A stretch of 38,916 nt of DNA from a virus, in IMG/VR virus record IMGVR_UViG_3300022939_002818, positions 1-38,916 of that record, one strand, 5' to 3'. Of the stretch, positions 14,249-23,486 are shown one piece after another. The notes below the pieces were generated by a model, which was given only the letters and a program-made list of their open reading frames with translations, did no database searches and was not told the origin of the DNA. Position numbers and translations under genes: made by a program. Every line of letters begins with the position of its first letter. The first letter of the stretch is position 1.

Positions 14249-14749
14249 ATGGCAGAATTTAGTGGTAAAATTATAAATGCATATTATATAAATCCGGATC
14301 AAACAAACATTAGAATAGATTGGTCTGATGATGGAAAAACTCTTCTTCCTTTTTATGTGGAAGTTGATGAAAATAATCTAAATTATAAAGCATTACTTGA
14401 AGAAGGTTGGGATGAAGAAAAACTACAAGACTCAACAGCAGAATATAAAAGAATGCATTCAGAAGCACACAATATAGAAGTTGCTGCTGCAGCAAAACAG
14501 TTAATTGAGCAAGGTCTTTATCAAAATTATGAAAAAGATGCGATACATGAGCAAAAGATGAGAATGCTTTCATCTGACAATGATATTTTTGAAAGTATAT
14601 TACAAAATAATGTAGATAAAGACTACTTATTTAAATTTAAATTATGGGCTTTAGAAAGCGATTATATGAAAGATGCTGATGCAGAATTAAAAGGAAAAGT
14701 TCGTAAAGCTCAATCAGTTGTAGAAGCACTGTCTCTAATTACCAATTAA
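14249..14749 (+). CDS. Hypothetical protein, late operon
   Basis: A 166-residue acidic protein. The first 50 residues look beta-rich and end with a LLEEGWDEEKL helix start; the rest is helical and Lys/Glu-rich. GGAG precedes the start. It ends the probable structural unit that began at 12667. No family recognised. Confidence 0.55.
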   Translation: MAEFSGKIINAYYINPDQTNIRIDWSDDGKTLLPFYVEVDENNLNYKALLEEGWDEEKLQDSTAEYKRMHSEAHNIEVAAAAKQLIEQGLYQNYEKDAIHEQKMRMLSSDNDIFESILQNNVDKDYLFKFKLWALESDYMKDADAELKGKVRKAQSVVEALSLITN

Positions 14750-14764
14750 TTAAATTTTTATATT

Positions 14765-15844
14765 ATGTGGGATACTGATAATTTAAAAGTCACTTTAGAC
14801 CTGTGTACGTTTTGTAATGCGGGTTGTCCTCAATGTCATAGAACAAACTCTAAAAATAATTTGCAGAAAAAAGAATGGCTGCCTCTTGTTCAATGGTCTC
14901 TCGATGATTTCAAAAAAGCTTTCTCTCCAGAAGATGTAAAAAAAGTTAAGGATTTTAAATTTGTAGGGTCGTGGGGAGACTCTATTATGATGAAAGATAT
15001 ATTTGAAATAGTAGAATATATTTTAAACAGTTCAAAGTTTGTAACAGTACAAATAGAAACAAATGGATCTATTAGAGATGAAGAATGGTGGTGGAATTTT
15101 GGTATAATGGGAGGACGACGACTAAATGTAAGATTTGATGTTGATGGAATTAATCAAGAGATGCATTCTAAATATCGTAGATTTACAGATTTAAATAAAG
15201 TATTAAATAATATGAAAACATTTGCATCTACATATGCAAATGCAAAAACTCAAACTGTCGTATTTAAGCACAATCAAGATTATTTAGATGAAATAAAAGA
15301 ATTATGTATTAAAAATGGTTCAAAATTTCATACAAATGTTATTTCAGATAGATTTGATAGAAGTGAAATAGATGAAAATGGTAATTATCCTTTTATAAAT
15401 GAAAATGGCGAAAAAGAAGTATTAGAGCCAGCAAATAGAGATTGTTTAACAAATCCTTTTATTCCAGGTGCTAAACCAAATCAACTTGTATTAGATAATC
15501 AAATAAAATGCCGTTGGGCTTTACCAAGAAATGATATTATTATAAATCCACTTGGACAAGTAGTACCTTGTTGTTATATAGACAACGGATATTTTAAATC
15601 AAATTATAAAGATAATACGGATTGGATTAATTCTCCTCATTGGAAAGATTATACAGATAATAAAGAAGATTATAATATTTTTAATCATACTCTCAAAGAA
15701 ATTGTAGATGGAAAATGGTTTACTAAAACTTTACCAGAAAGTTTTAAATCAGAAAAACCTTTATGGCCCTGTGAAAGACAATGTTCGAACCGTGCTAAAA
15801 AAGAACATCAGTTAAGAGAAGAAATAAATGTCACCACAAATTAA
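14765..15844 (+). CDS. Radical SAM/SPASM enzyme
   Basis: A 359-residue radical SAM protein. The CxxxCxxC motif (C17, C21, C24) should bind the [4Fe-4S] cluster that cleaves SAM. GSWGDS (about residues 68-73) is the usual GGE-like position, and a QIETNGS strand follows. The C-terminus has SPASM-like cysteines (CRWALPRND, VPCCYID and CERQCSN) for auxiliary clusters. SPASM enzymes modify peptides, sugars or small molecules. It opens the enzyme cluster, and the next gene overlaps it by 17 bases. No clear promoter precedes it, and its own ribosome-binding site is weak. Confidence 0.85.
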   Translation: MWDTDNLKVTLDLCTFCNAGCPQCHRTNSKNNLQKKEWLPLVQWSLDDFKKAFSPEDVKKVKDFKFVGSWGDSIMMKDIFEIVEYILNSSKFVTVQIETNGSIRDEEWWWNFGIMGGRRLNVRFDVDGINQEMHSKYRRFTDLNKVLNNMKTFASTYANAKTQTVVFKHNQDYLDEIKELCIKNGSKFHTNVISDRFDRSEIDENGNYPFINENGEKEVLEPANRDCLTNPFIPGAKPNQLVLDNQIKCRWALPRNDIIINPLGQVVPCCYIDNGYFKSNYKDNTDWINSPHWKDYTDNKEDYNIFNHTLKEIVDGKWFTKTLPESFKSEKPLWPCERQCSNRAKKEHQLREEINVTTN

Positions 15845-16427
15845 TATTATATTTGTTAAACATGGAAAAAAGTATACAGCAAATCATGTAAATAAATTAC
15901 ATGAGCAATTAATACAATATTATCCAGAAGCAAATTATTATTGTTATACAGATGATATTAAGGGTGTTAAAATTAATTGTATTGGAGTATATAAAAAACC
16001 GTCATTAAAATATTGGTGGAATAAATTAGCATTATTTAGTAAAGACTTTCCATTAAGAGGTAAATGCTTATTCTTTGATTTAGATATGGATATTAAAGAA
16101 GATCCTTCTCAATTTATTACTTGGGATGGATTAACAATACTTAATGCTTATTGGAAAGAAGATTTAGAGTTTGCTAAACATGCTTATGATGTTAAAATAA
16201 ATAGTTCAGTAATTACTTGGATTGCGGGTGAGCAAAATCATATTTGGGAACACTTTATGACGAATAGAGATTATTTTATGCGCAAATATAAAGGCATAGA
16301 TAGATTTTTAGTACATGAAAAATTTAAATTAAATAAATTTGAAAATGGTATAGTAAACAGTGTTGCAAATCCTTATGGAGCTCCTACACCAATTGATATG
16401 TATAATGGTATTGAATATGTCGTATAA
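15828..16427 (+). CDS. Glycosyltransferase-like protein
   Basis: A 199-residue protein with the nucleotide-sugar transferase layout: INIIFVKHG first strand, KYWWNKLALF helix, and CLFFDLDMDI with a DxD metal-binding motif (DLDMD, about residues 83-87). Length is short for GT8-type enzymes, so the acceptor domain is small. It overlaps the radical SAM gene by 17 bases and the following methyltransferase-like gene by 11, indicating coupled expression. Donor and acceptor unknown. Confidence 0.65.
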   Translation: MSPQINIIFVKHGKKYTANHVNKLHEQLIQYYPEANYYCYTDDIKGVKINCIGVYKKPSLKYWWNKLALFSKDFPLRGKCLFFDLDMDIKEDPSQFITWDGLTILNAYWKEDLEFAKHAYDVKINSSVITWIAGEQNHIWEHFMTNRDYFMRKYKGIDRFLVHEKFKLNKFENGIVNSVANPYGAPTPIDMYNGIEYVV

Positions 16428-17055
16428 AGAAAAACTATATAAAAATGCATTAGAAGCAGTAAAAGAATTATATGAATTATCTAAATATGAAACAGATATA
16501 GATTTATATCGTTCAATTGATATTATTAATTCAGTTAAAGAAAGTCAAATTGAAAGTAAAGAGTGGCTCGTTGAAACTTTATTACCTTTTATAGATAATC
16601 CTAAACGTATATGTATAGTAGGTTCTTGGTATGGACTTATTAGTGCAATGCTCAATCAACACTTAAGCGATAATGTAGAAATAAGAAATATTGATTCAGA
16701 TCCAGAATCTCCAAAAATTGGAGAAGTATTACAAAAAGGTTTAATATCAGAAAATACTAAATTCATTCATAATAATGCTGAAGATTATTTGTTTGATACT
16801 ATTAAAAGCTTTGATGTAATTATTAATACAAGTTGCGAACATATGGAACAAGATGATCTTAATTTAATATTAGCATTAAAAAGAAAAGATACAATTATAT
16901 GTTTTCAAGGTAATAATTATCATGATGTACAAAGTCATATTAATACACACAATTCTCTTGAAGAGTTTATAAAATCATTTAACTTAATAGATGTATTTTA
17001 TTCAAATGAAAAAGAACTTGAAAATTGTAATAGATATATGGTAATTGGTAGATGA
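16417..17055 (+). CDS. SAM-dependent methyltransferase-like protein
   Basis: A 212-residue protein; the ATG at 16417 is preferred over an in-frame start 57 bases upstream that lies inside the previous gene. RICIVGSWYGLISAML (about residues 60-75) takes the place of the SAM glycine loop, NVEIRNIDSDPES gives the acidic residue after strand 2, and FDVIINTSCEHM follows the methyltransferase order. It is more distant from the four other methyltransferase paralogs. It overlaps the next gene by four bases. Substrate unknown. Confidence 0.6.
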   Translation: MSYKEKLYKNALEAVKELYELSKYETDIDLYRSIDIINSVKESQIESKEWLVETLLPFIDNPKRICIVGSWYGLISAMLNQHLSDNVEIRNIDSDPESPKIGEVLQKGLISENTKFIHNNAEDYLFDTIKSFDVIINTSCEHMEQDDLNLILALKRKDTIICFQGNNYHDVQSHINTHNSLEEFIKSFNLIDVFYSNEKELENCNRYMVIGR

Positions 17056-18788
17056 AAAGAGTTATTTTTACATTATATGATGATATAAAAATTGATTCTC
17101 GTAAATATTTAGGAAAGCGTAAAATAGATTTATCTGCTGAAAAAGACGCTAGCGTTGCTAAAGAATTAATTACAAAAGATTATTTTGATTTATTAGTAAC
17201 TAATAAAGAAGACTATGCAAAAAAGATTAATGTAGATTTTAAATTCTTTCATAATACAATGAAGGAATTTGACGTAGATACTGAATTAGAGTTTACTAAA
17301 ATAAATTTATATAAACACCATTTATTTGCTCAACTTGCTGAAGAATATGATGAAGTTATGTATGTTGATATGGATGTTGTGTTTAATACAGATTTAAATA
17401 TATTTGATGAGCACGATTTATCAAAAGGTATTCATATTAAAGATCAAGATTATGATATAGTTTCTAAAAATAAAGAAGCTCTTAATTTAGATCAAGTTGG
17501 TTTAAGAAGTCCTGTTCTCAAATACCATATTACGAAAGATTTATTAGATGGTGGAGATAATCATGTAATTAATACTGGTATTATGCTAGCTAACTCTGAG
17601 CATATTAAAAAAATTCATTTCATTGAAAGAATGAAAGAAGCCATTATAAAAATTCAAGAAATTAAAAAAGAAAATTTAAATCGATTTTTTGAAAATTTAT
17701 ATTTTGCAAATAATGAATCTATTTTTTCATATATTTTAGAAAAGTATAAAATACCTTATGTAATTTTTGATGATAAATGGCATAAAATATATGATCATAG
17801 ACCTGCTGATAAAGTTGATGCTCATTGTATACATTATATTAATAAACAATTCAATGCATTTTTTAATAAGAAAACAAAATGTATTTTTTCATTATATGTT
17901 CACATAGACGATAATAAATTAGATGCTCCTCCAAGCTATCGTGATAATGAAAAAAATAAAAGTAAAATAGCACAAGAACAATTTGCAAAATATGAAAATG
18001 AATTAATTCAAAATCATAAAGATTATGCAAAAGCAATTGATGCAACTTATTTAAGATTTACAAGGGATGAAAAATACGAAAATTTTATAAAAAAATTTCC
18101 TGATTTATCAGAATATGATGCTATAAATTTATATAAAATTTATTTGCTTGATAAACTTACTTATGAGTATGATTATGTCATGTACATTGATTATGATGTT
18201 TGGTTTAGAAATCACAGAGATATATTTGATACTGTACCAGTAGACTATGCTATTTGTTGTCAATATGATGATAAACATAAACTACACATTTATGATAAGT
18301 CTCAGGCGTACTTTACTCATTATCAAAAAGATTTTAGAAATCCACAAGCAAAATATTGGAATGCTCATGCTCTATTAAATGAAGATAATTTAGAACCAGA
18401 TAATAATGTATATAATACAGGTGTTATTTGTGCATCAAGATATGGTATGGATAAATTAGATTATTTTAGTAATATAGATGAGATTATTAAAACAATGAAG
18501 GAACTTAAAGAAGACGAATATTCATTTTATCCAGAAAATATAAGAGCTTCTTTTGGTTATGATAATGAAACTATATTTTCATATAAATGTCAAAAAAATG
18601 ATGTATTAATTTATAGATTACCAGAATCTTTCCACTTTAAACAATATTATGGTAGTAAAGCAGAATTTAATACAAATTCCATTTCTTTTAAAACTGCAAA
18701 AGGAAGGTTCGAACAAATAATGAGAGAGGTAGATGTAACAATTGTTCATCTTATTTCTAAAAATTTTAGCTTAGTATTTGATAAATAG
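17052..18788 (+). CDS. Glycosyltransferase-like protein with tandem duplicated domain
   Basis: A 578-residue protein with two homologous halves, about residues 50-267 and 320-572. Matching landmarks: INLYKHHL with VMYVDMDVVF (DxD at about 106-108) versus INLYKIYL with VMYIDYDVWF (about 380-382); NHVINTGIM versus NNVYNTGVI; NNESIFSY versus DNETIFSY; and IHYINKQF versus VHLISKNF. The DxD and NTG motifs are those of GT-A nucleotide-sugar transferases. The two halves may add two sugars or one may be non-catalytic. Its TAG abuts the next promoter. Confidence 0.7.
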   Translation: MKRVIFTLYDDIKIDSRKYLGKRKIDLSAEKDASVAKELITKDYFDLLVTNKEDYAKKINVDFKFFHNTMKEFDVDTELEFTKINLYKHHLFAQLAEEYDEVMYVDMDVVFNTDLNIFDEHDLSKGIHIKDQDYDIVSKNKEALNLDQVGLRSPVLKYHITKDLLDGGDNHVINTGIMLANSEHIKKIHFIERMKEAIIKIQEIKKENLNRFFENLYFANNESIFSYILEKYKIPYVIFDDKWHKIYDHRPADKVDAHCIHYINKQFNAFFNKKTKCIFSLYVHIDDNKLDAPPSYRDNEKNKSKIAQEQFAKYENELIQNHKDYAKAIDATYLRFTRDEKYENFIKKFPDLSEYDAINLYKIYLLDKLTYEYDYVMYIDYDVWFRNHRDIFDTVPVDYAICCQYDDKHKLHIYDKSQAYFTHYQKDFRNPQAKYWNAHALLNEDNLEPDNNVYNTGVICASRYGMDKLDYFSNIDEIIKTMKELKEDEYSFYPENIRASFGYDNETIFSYKCQKNDVLIYRLPESFHFKQYYGSKAEFNTNSISFKTAKGRFEQIMREVDVTIVHLISKNFSLVFDK

Positions 18789-18817
18789 TTGACATATCTT
18801 GTTTTGTATGATATAAT
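18789..18817 (+). promoter_or_regulatory. Sigma70-type promoter placed at a start codon
   Basis: TTGACA (18789-18794) and TATAAT (18812-18817), 17-base spacer, directly after the TAG of the upstream gene. The -10 box ends only five bases before the ATG of the ArfA-like gene at 18823, so the expected transcript would start on or next to the start codon (leaderless or near-leaderless). Confidence 0.8.
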
Positions 18818-18822
18818 AAACT

Positions 18823-18945
18823 ATGAAAAAGACTAAATCAATAAAAAATAAAATTAAACAAGCGGTTCGAACACCGCTTTTTCGTATGCGTGTTGTAAAA
18901 GATAAGAAAAAAGAATTGAAAAAGTCTGGTAAATATTACGAATGA
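18823..18945 (+). CDS. ArfA-like ribosome-rescue microprotein
   Basis: A 40-residue, very basic protein. Residues 14-30 (AVRTPLFRMRVVKDKKK) match the core of the bacterial alternative ribosome-rescue factor ArfA (DPLFRQRVEKNKKGKGSY in E. coli): PLFR-x-RV-x-K-x-KK is identical in spacing. ArfA recruits RF2 to stalled non-stop ribosomes when tmRNA fails. This copy lacks the long C-terminal tail of chromosomal ArfA and varies after KK (KELKKSGKYYE). There is no Shine-Dalgarno site. Its TGA overlaps the next start (ATGA). A terminator-like hairpin lies in codons 13-20. The assignment rests on a short motif. Confidence 0.6.
   Translation: MKKTKSIKNKIKQAVRTPLFRMRVVKDKKKELKKSGKYYE
18860..18882 (+). 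terminator. Terminator-like hairpin inside the ArfA-like frame
   Basis: A seven-base-pair stem AAGCGGT/ACCGCTT (18860-18866 with 18873-18879), six-base loop TCGAAC, followed by a T-run to 18882. It spans codons 13-20 of the ArfA-like gene. Chromosomal arfA genes also contain an in-frame hairpin or terminator that makes them depend on tmRNA, though nearer the 3' end. Whether it terminates here needs RNA data. Confidence 0.6.
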
Positions 18946-20222
18946 TATTTCTCAATAAAAATCCAAAGAGACAATTTACTTGTTTTAAAAACAAATTATG
19001 GATATATGGATACTCAAATTATTCACACGAAGATCTTTATAACAAATTAGAAAATAGAGATCCACCAAAAGATATACGTGGTCAATTTGCATATGTTTAT
19101 ATCGATAACGATTATTGGATAGGTTGTGTAGATCATTATGCAACTACAAATCTTTACTATACAAAAAATAAAATTAGTGATAACCTTAGAGATCTAATAA
19201 AAGATACAGATCAATTAACTGATTGTAAACTTTGGCATGAACAAAAAAATATAATAAAACAATTTACTGTTGGTGAATTAACTCGCTATAATGAGATTGA
19301 ACAAATAATGCCTGAACATTATTGTATTAATACAAAGCAATCTCGTTATATGGATTTATTAAATGAAGATTCTATCTCTGAACCAGATCCTAATAAAACT
19401 TTAAAATGTTTAGAGAGAATATTTTCTCATATTCATAATCTCGATCCAGTAGTATCGTTTAGCGGTGGTAAAGATTCTGCTTTTCTTGCAATGGCTTTAA
19501 AACATTTTGGATTTAATCCGCGCTTAGTAAAAGTACATAGTGATAATGTAAAAAACTTAATTGATATTAATGCTGCTAAAGATTACGAGAATATAGGATG
19601 GAATATAGAATATCTTAATGTTAATAACACTAGACATTTTTCGAAAGATACTTATTGGTGCGAAGATACACATTGGCATGCCGGCCAATTTTCTGTTAAA
19701 AGACATGCAGTAAAAGATAAAGGCGATATAGCAATGTCTGGTGAAGTAGGAGGAGGATATATTGTAGGTGATATCGTAAAATACTCTCATAATTATTTAG
19801 CATCTACAAATAACCCAAAAATAGAAGATCTAGTAAATATTTTTACTAATGCAACTAGTAGTCATTTTCAAAATACTCCTTCTACTATTATTTCAAACGT
19901 AGAAAAAAATGCTGGATATCATTTTATATTAAACTATTTTACTGAAAAATGGAATAGGATAGATAAAGATCCTTATGAAAAAATGCTTGCATTTTATAGA
20001 ACTGAAATAGCATCTTATCGTTTGTGGGGAGAATCTCAAGATTATGATAATACTTGGTTTAGTTTATTTTCAGATCCAGATTTGGTAAAACAATGGCACT
20101 ATTTGTCCTATAAATATAAAAAGAAGAAAAATAATATGCACGATGTTGCAAAACTATTTTCATCTTATACAGATATAAGTTGGAATTATAGAATTACTGG
20201 GATGTCTATACGTGGAACTTGA
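18942..20222 (+). CDS. Asparagine-synthetase-like PP-loop enzyme
   Basis: A 426-residue protein with an AsnB-like layout. The C-terminal part has the ATP-pyrophosphatase loop SFSGGKDS (about residues 172-179) and a SGEVGGGY motif of the synthetase domain. The N-terminal 130 residues keep the outline of the Ntn glutaminase domain (RGQFAYVYID, DHYATTNLYY) but have no catalytic Cys at position 2, so ammonia must come from another source or a non-glutamine substrate is used. Such proteins activate carboxylates as acyl-AMP to make amides. It overlaps the ArfA-like gene by four bases. Confidence 0.75.
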   Translation: MIFLNKNPKRQFTCFKNKLWIYGYSNYSHEDLYNKLENRDPPKDIRGQFAYVYIDNDYWIGCVDHYATTNLYYTKNKISDNLRDLIKDTDQLTDCKLWHEQKNIIKQFTVGELTRYNEIEQIMPEHYCINTKQSRYMDLLNEDSISEPDPNKTLKCLERIFSHIHNLDPVVSFSGGKDSAFLAMALKHFGFNPRLVKVHSDNVKNLIDINAAKDYENIGWNIEYLNVNNTRHFSKDTYWCEDTHWHAGQFSVKRHAVKDKGDIAMSGEVGGGYIVGDIVKYSHNYLASTNNPKIEDLVNIFTNATSSHFQNTPSTIISNVEKNAGYHFILNYFTEKWNRIDKDPYEKMLAFYRTEIASYRLWGESQDYDNTWFSLFSDPDLVKQWHYLSYKYKKKKNNMHDVAKLFSSYTDISWNYRITGMSIRGT

Positions 20223-20997
20223 TATTAATAATGTAATCTTTTTAAAGAATGATATAGCAGCAACTTATTATAGAGAAAATATATTTCCTCATAATATAGA
20301 ATCTATTATAGTAACTGCTGATTATACTTGGCCTAAAGACGAAAAAGTACGAAATTTTATTTGGGAACAAATAAAAACAGATAAATTAGATGTAATTGCA
20401 ATAGGTACTGATCATTTAGATATGGTTAATAATGTAACACATTTATTTGTGATTGATAAATTTATTTCTAATGATATAGAAAATACAATAGAAGTTATTA
20501 AAAACTTTGGTCAATTAAAACAAATCAAACCAACAACTAAGCTCGTCAATCCAAAATATAATACACCTATTTCTACATTATTAGGATATGAATTTAAAAT
20601 AAAAGAAATTTCTTTTAAGGAAATAAAAGAAATATGGGATAATAAATTATGGCCTGGCTTAGACTCTTTTAAAGTGCATGTAGATTCTAATTATCCTCCT
20701 GCAACAGACGAACCAGACTTTTTCGGTTTATATGATAATAATAAACTTATTGGAGTTAACTCGGGTTATGCTACTGGTATGTATTATCGATCACGAGGAT
20801 TATGGGTAGATCCCAATTATAGAGGAATGGGATTATCTAAATTATTACTCGAAGAAGTGATAAATCAAGCAAAATTACATTTTTGTAAAGAAGTTTGGAG
20901 TTTACCGAGTAAAAAATTTATTTATGCTTTTACAGCAGCTGGATTTACCTGTGATAAAGATTATGAAGAAAACAAATACGTAAGGTTAGTATTATGA
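20212..20997 (+). CDS. GNAT acetyltransferase-like protein, GTG start
   Basis: A 261-residue protein. The last 130 residues are a GNAT domain with GLWVDPNYRGMGLSKLL (about residues 196-212), the acetyl-CoA pyrophosphate-binding R/Q-x-x-G-x-G/A loop. The first 115 residues form a separate domain of unknown family. The start is GTG at 20212, overlapping the upstream gene; no in-frame ATG lies nearby. The stop overlaps the pentapeptide-repeat gene by four bases. Substrate may be an amine or a sugar made by the cluster. Confidence 0.65.
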   Translation: MELDINNVIFLKNDIAATYYRENIFPHNIESIIVTADYTWPKDEKVRNFIWEQIKTDKLDVIAIGTDHLDMVNNVTHLFVIDKFISNDIENTIEVIKNFGQLKQIKPTTKLVNPKYNTPISTLLGYEFKIKEISFKEIKEIWDNKLWPGLDSFKVHVDSNYPPATDEPDFFGLYDNNKLIGVNSGYATGMYYRSRGLWVDPNYRGMGLSKLLLEEVINQAKLHFCKEVWSLPSKKFIYAFTAAGFTCDKDYEENKYVRLVL

Positions 20998-21932
20998 TTT
21001 ATACAAGAAATGGAAAATTAAAATATGATGAAGATTTACTTGATATTATTGCAATAGGAGAAAATCTTACAACAACTCAGCATGACCGAACAGCCGGTGA
21101 TGGTAAATACAAATTTAAGAATTGTGATTTTAGAAATCAAGACTTTAGAGGTGTAAGCTTTGATGGATTAGTAATGGACGGTTGTGATTTTACTGGATCT
21201 GATTTACGTGGTGCTACATTCTATAAAGTTGGTTTAAGATCTGCGATCTTTAAAAGATGTCAATTAGATGGTGCAACATTTATAAATTGTAATTTACGTG
21301 AAGGTTATATGACAGAATGTTGGGCTAAAGAACTTACACTTCAAGATTGTAATTTCATTGGAGCAGATTTACAACATTTAATTGCTCCCGATTCTACATT
21401 TATTGCAAATGATTTCCGTAAAGTAAACGCAAGAAAATCAGATTTCCAAGGTTCATTCTTTGATAAAAATAGAATGCGTGGTATGATTACTCGTAATACT
21501 TCTTTTCATTGGACAAATACACCTAGATTTTTTCATGATGCAGCATTACAATATGATTTTATGGAACCAAATGAATGGGTCATTGGATATAAATTAACTG
21601 CTGCAGATGGTAGAGGAATTTATCATCCAAAGATTACATACGAAGTTGGTAAAACATTTGATGCTGAAAACCAAGATGGTAAACATGTTCCATTACATCC
21701 AAAGCATAATACTGGAATGGCAGTTGCTTCTATGGATTGGGTACTAAAAGAATGGGTATCATGCGGTGCTTATGGAGATTATAAATTATTCCAAGCTAAG
21801 TTCCAAGTAAAAGATATTATAGAGAATGAAGGCTCAGATAAATTTAATGTAAGAAAAATGAAAATCGTTAAAGAAATTGATATGAAACAATTTTACGATG
21901 AAATGACCGAGTCTATAAATTATGACGACTGA
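20994..21932 (+). CDS. Pentapeptide-repeat protein
   Basis: A 312-residue protein. Residues about 40-165 are pentapeptide repeats of the A(N/D)LXX/F type (NCDFRNQDFRGVSFDG, GCDFTGSDLRGATF, DGATFINCNLREG), forming a right-handed quadrilateral beta-helix. The C-terminal 120 residues (EWVIGYKLTAADGRGIY, HPKHNTGMAVAS) form another domain that often accompanies such repeats in phages. The repeat fold mimics DNA in gyrase inhibitors, but many copies are just binding scaffolds. Overlaps the neighbours by four and eleven bases. Confidence 0.75.
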   Translation: MIYTRNGKLKYDEDLLDIIAIGENLTTTQHDRTAGDGKYKFKNCDFRNQDFRGVSFDGLVMDGCDFTGSDLRGATFYKVGLRSAIFKRCQLDGATFINCNLREGYMTECWAKELTLQDCNFIGADLQHLIAPDSTFIANDFRKVNARKSDFQGSFFDKNRMRGMITRNTSFHWTNTPRFFHDAALQYDFMEPNEWVIGYKLTAADGRGIYHPKITYEVGKTFDAENQDGKHVPLHPKHNTGMAVASMDWVLKEWVSCGAYGDYKLFQAKFQVKDIIENEGSDKFNVRKMKIVKEIDMKQFYDEMTESINYDD

Positions 21933-22635
21933 TATTACTGGCAAAGTTGAATTACCAAATTGGTGGAATAAACCAATAGAAGAAAGAACAAAAGACTGGC
22001 AAGATAGATATAAAAAAGATGAAGTTGGCTATGATGATTATATTGGTCAATTTACATATGATACAAGAAAATATACTGGAAAATGGTTATTAAGAAATAT
22101 AAGACATAATTCTGGTAAAGATGCTTTAGTATTAGATGTTGGATGTGGTGTAAATCCATTTAAGAATAAAATCAAAAACTTAATTGGTATTGAACCTGGA
22201 ACTTGGGGTAATCCCGATATTAATATAGATTTAGAAGGAGCTTGTAATATATTTCAAAAAGAATCATTTGATTGGGTATTAGCAATTGGAATATTACATC
22301 ATCATGACGAAGTAACAATACATAAAATGATTCAACAATTAAAATATTTAACTAAACCAGGTGGTTATATAGCATGTTTATGTAAACCTTACGATGACGA
22401 TCCCGAAAAATTATATCATCCAGAGTTTGGTAAACCTGCAAATTTATATCCTTGGTTTGTTGAAACAACCCACATTTTTACAAAAGAACACAAATTAAAA
22501 TATTATCAAGAACCTATTATTGATTATACAGATTTAAGTTTAGTTCCAAATGATATTGAAATAAAAGATAAAGTAGTGAATGGCAGAATTAGAGAAAGGT
22601 TATTTTGGATATGGGAAAAAGATACGACGCTATAG
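21922..22635 (+). CDS. Class I SAM-dependent methyltransferase
   Basis: A 237-residue Rossmann methyltransferase with LVLDVGCGVNPFK (SAM loop, about residues 71-83), GIEPGTWGNPD after strand 2, FDWVLAIGILHHHDE and KYLTKPGGYIACL. It is one of four close paralogs in the window (also 22611, 23479 and 31387), sharing the NLIGI-D/E segment and a terminal W-x-W motif (FWIWEKD). It overlaps both neighbours. Likely substrate: a sugar or small molecule produced by the cluster. Confidence 0.8.
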   Translation: MTTDITGKVELPNWWNKPIEERTKDWQDRYKKDEVGYDDYIGQFTYDTRKYTGKWLLRNIRHNSGKDALVLDVGCGVNPFKNKIKNLIGIEPGTWGNPDINIDLEGACNIFQKESFDWVLAIGILHHHDEVTIHKMIQQLKYLTKPGGYIACLCKPYDDDPEKLYHPEFGKPANLYPWFVETTHIFTKEHKLKYYQEPIIDYTDLSLVPNDIEIKDKVVNGRIRERLFWIWEKDTTL

Positions 22636-23486
22636 AAGTTGGTAAATCTCCACGTGAATGGAGATTAGAAAGACTTAAAGATCACTTCTCACAAGATTGG
22701 GCAGAGATTATTCGTGTAACAAGTCCAGCAAAAACTGGATCTGGTTATACTGCAGCAAGAGTTATTAATAAACTAAATCCAGGTTTAGTACTTGATATTG
22801 GTTGTGGTAATAATATGATGAAACAATATATTCCTAATTTAATCGGAATAGATTTATTACCATATAATGGCAATGCTGATATTGTTGGTGATGTAATGGA
22901 TATCCTTCCACGCTTTAAAGATAATTCTGTAGATGCTATTAGATCTGTTGGTCCTTTTAATTTTGGAACAAAAGATGAGATAGTAGAATTAATATTAGAA
23001 TGCAAACGCGTATTAAAGCCAGGCGGGTTAATATGCTCACACGCGAGACCTGGTAGAATATCAGATGAAACACAATTTCAGCAGCGTGGTATGATTCATT
23101 ATCCTTGGACAAGAGATGCTATTCGCCAATTCTCAAATGAATTAGATTTAGAATTACTTGATCCTAATCCTTCTGTACCAGATTTAAAACAGGATATTAT
23201 TACAGAATTTACTGATATGAAACAAGTACCGTGGGAGGTATTAGAATCTTATTGTGATAGATATACTCCAGAAACTACAACAGTTGACGAATGGAATAGA
23301 TGGATAGATCGTCAAACTGATAATTCAGAAATGCTAGATCCTACCGAAGTATATGAAACCTATGATCACATTAGACATGTGTGTTATAATGAAAGATATA
23401 GAAGATTAAAAGACGATAGGTATGATCCTACATTCCCTGATGGTGTAAGACCTAGATTTAATTGGTGGTGGAAAAAATATGAATAG
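22611..23486 (+). CDS. Class I SAM-dependent methyltransferase
   Basis: A 291-residue methyltransferase with LVLDIGCGNNMMK, NLIGIDLLPY, a GPFNFGTKDE motif IV region and RVLKPGGLICSHARPG. The ATG at 22611 is preferred to a TTG six bases upstream. It ends in RFNWWWKKYE, the shared W-x-W end of the paralogs. It is longer than its relatives because of an extra C-terminal helical region (about residues 200-270). It overlaps the gene before it by 25 bases and the gene after it by eight. Confidence 0.8.
   Translation: MGKRYDAIEVGKSPREWRLERLKDHFSQDWAEIIRVTSPAKTGSGYTAARVINKLNPGLVLDIGCGNNMMKQYIPNLIGIDLLPYNGNADIVGDVMDILPRFKDNSVDAIRSVGPFNFGTKDEIVELILECKRVLKPGGLICSHARPGRISDETQFQQRGMIHYPWTRDAIRQFSNELDLELLDPNPSVPDLKQDIITEFTDMKQVPWEVLESYCDRYTPETTTVDEWNRWIDRQTDNSEMLDPTEVYETYDHIRHVCYNERYRRLKDDRYDPTFPDGVRPRFNWWWKKYE

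Noticed and set aside
18860-18879. GCGGTTCGAACACCGC resembles the T-arm of a tRNA.
   Set aside because: The pairing gives a six-base loop with an extra A, there is no anticodon or acceptor arm around it, and it lies inside the ArfA-like frame; a terminator hairpin fits better.
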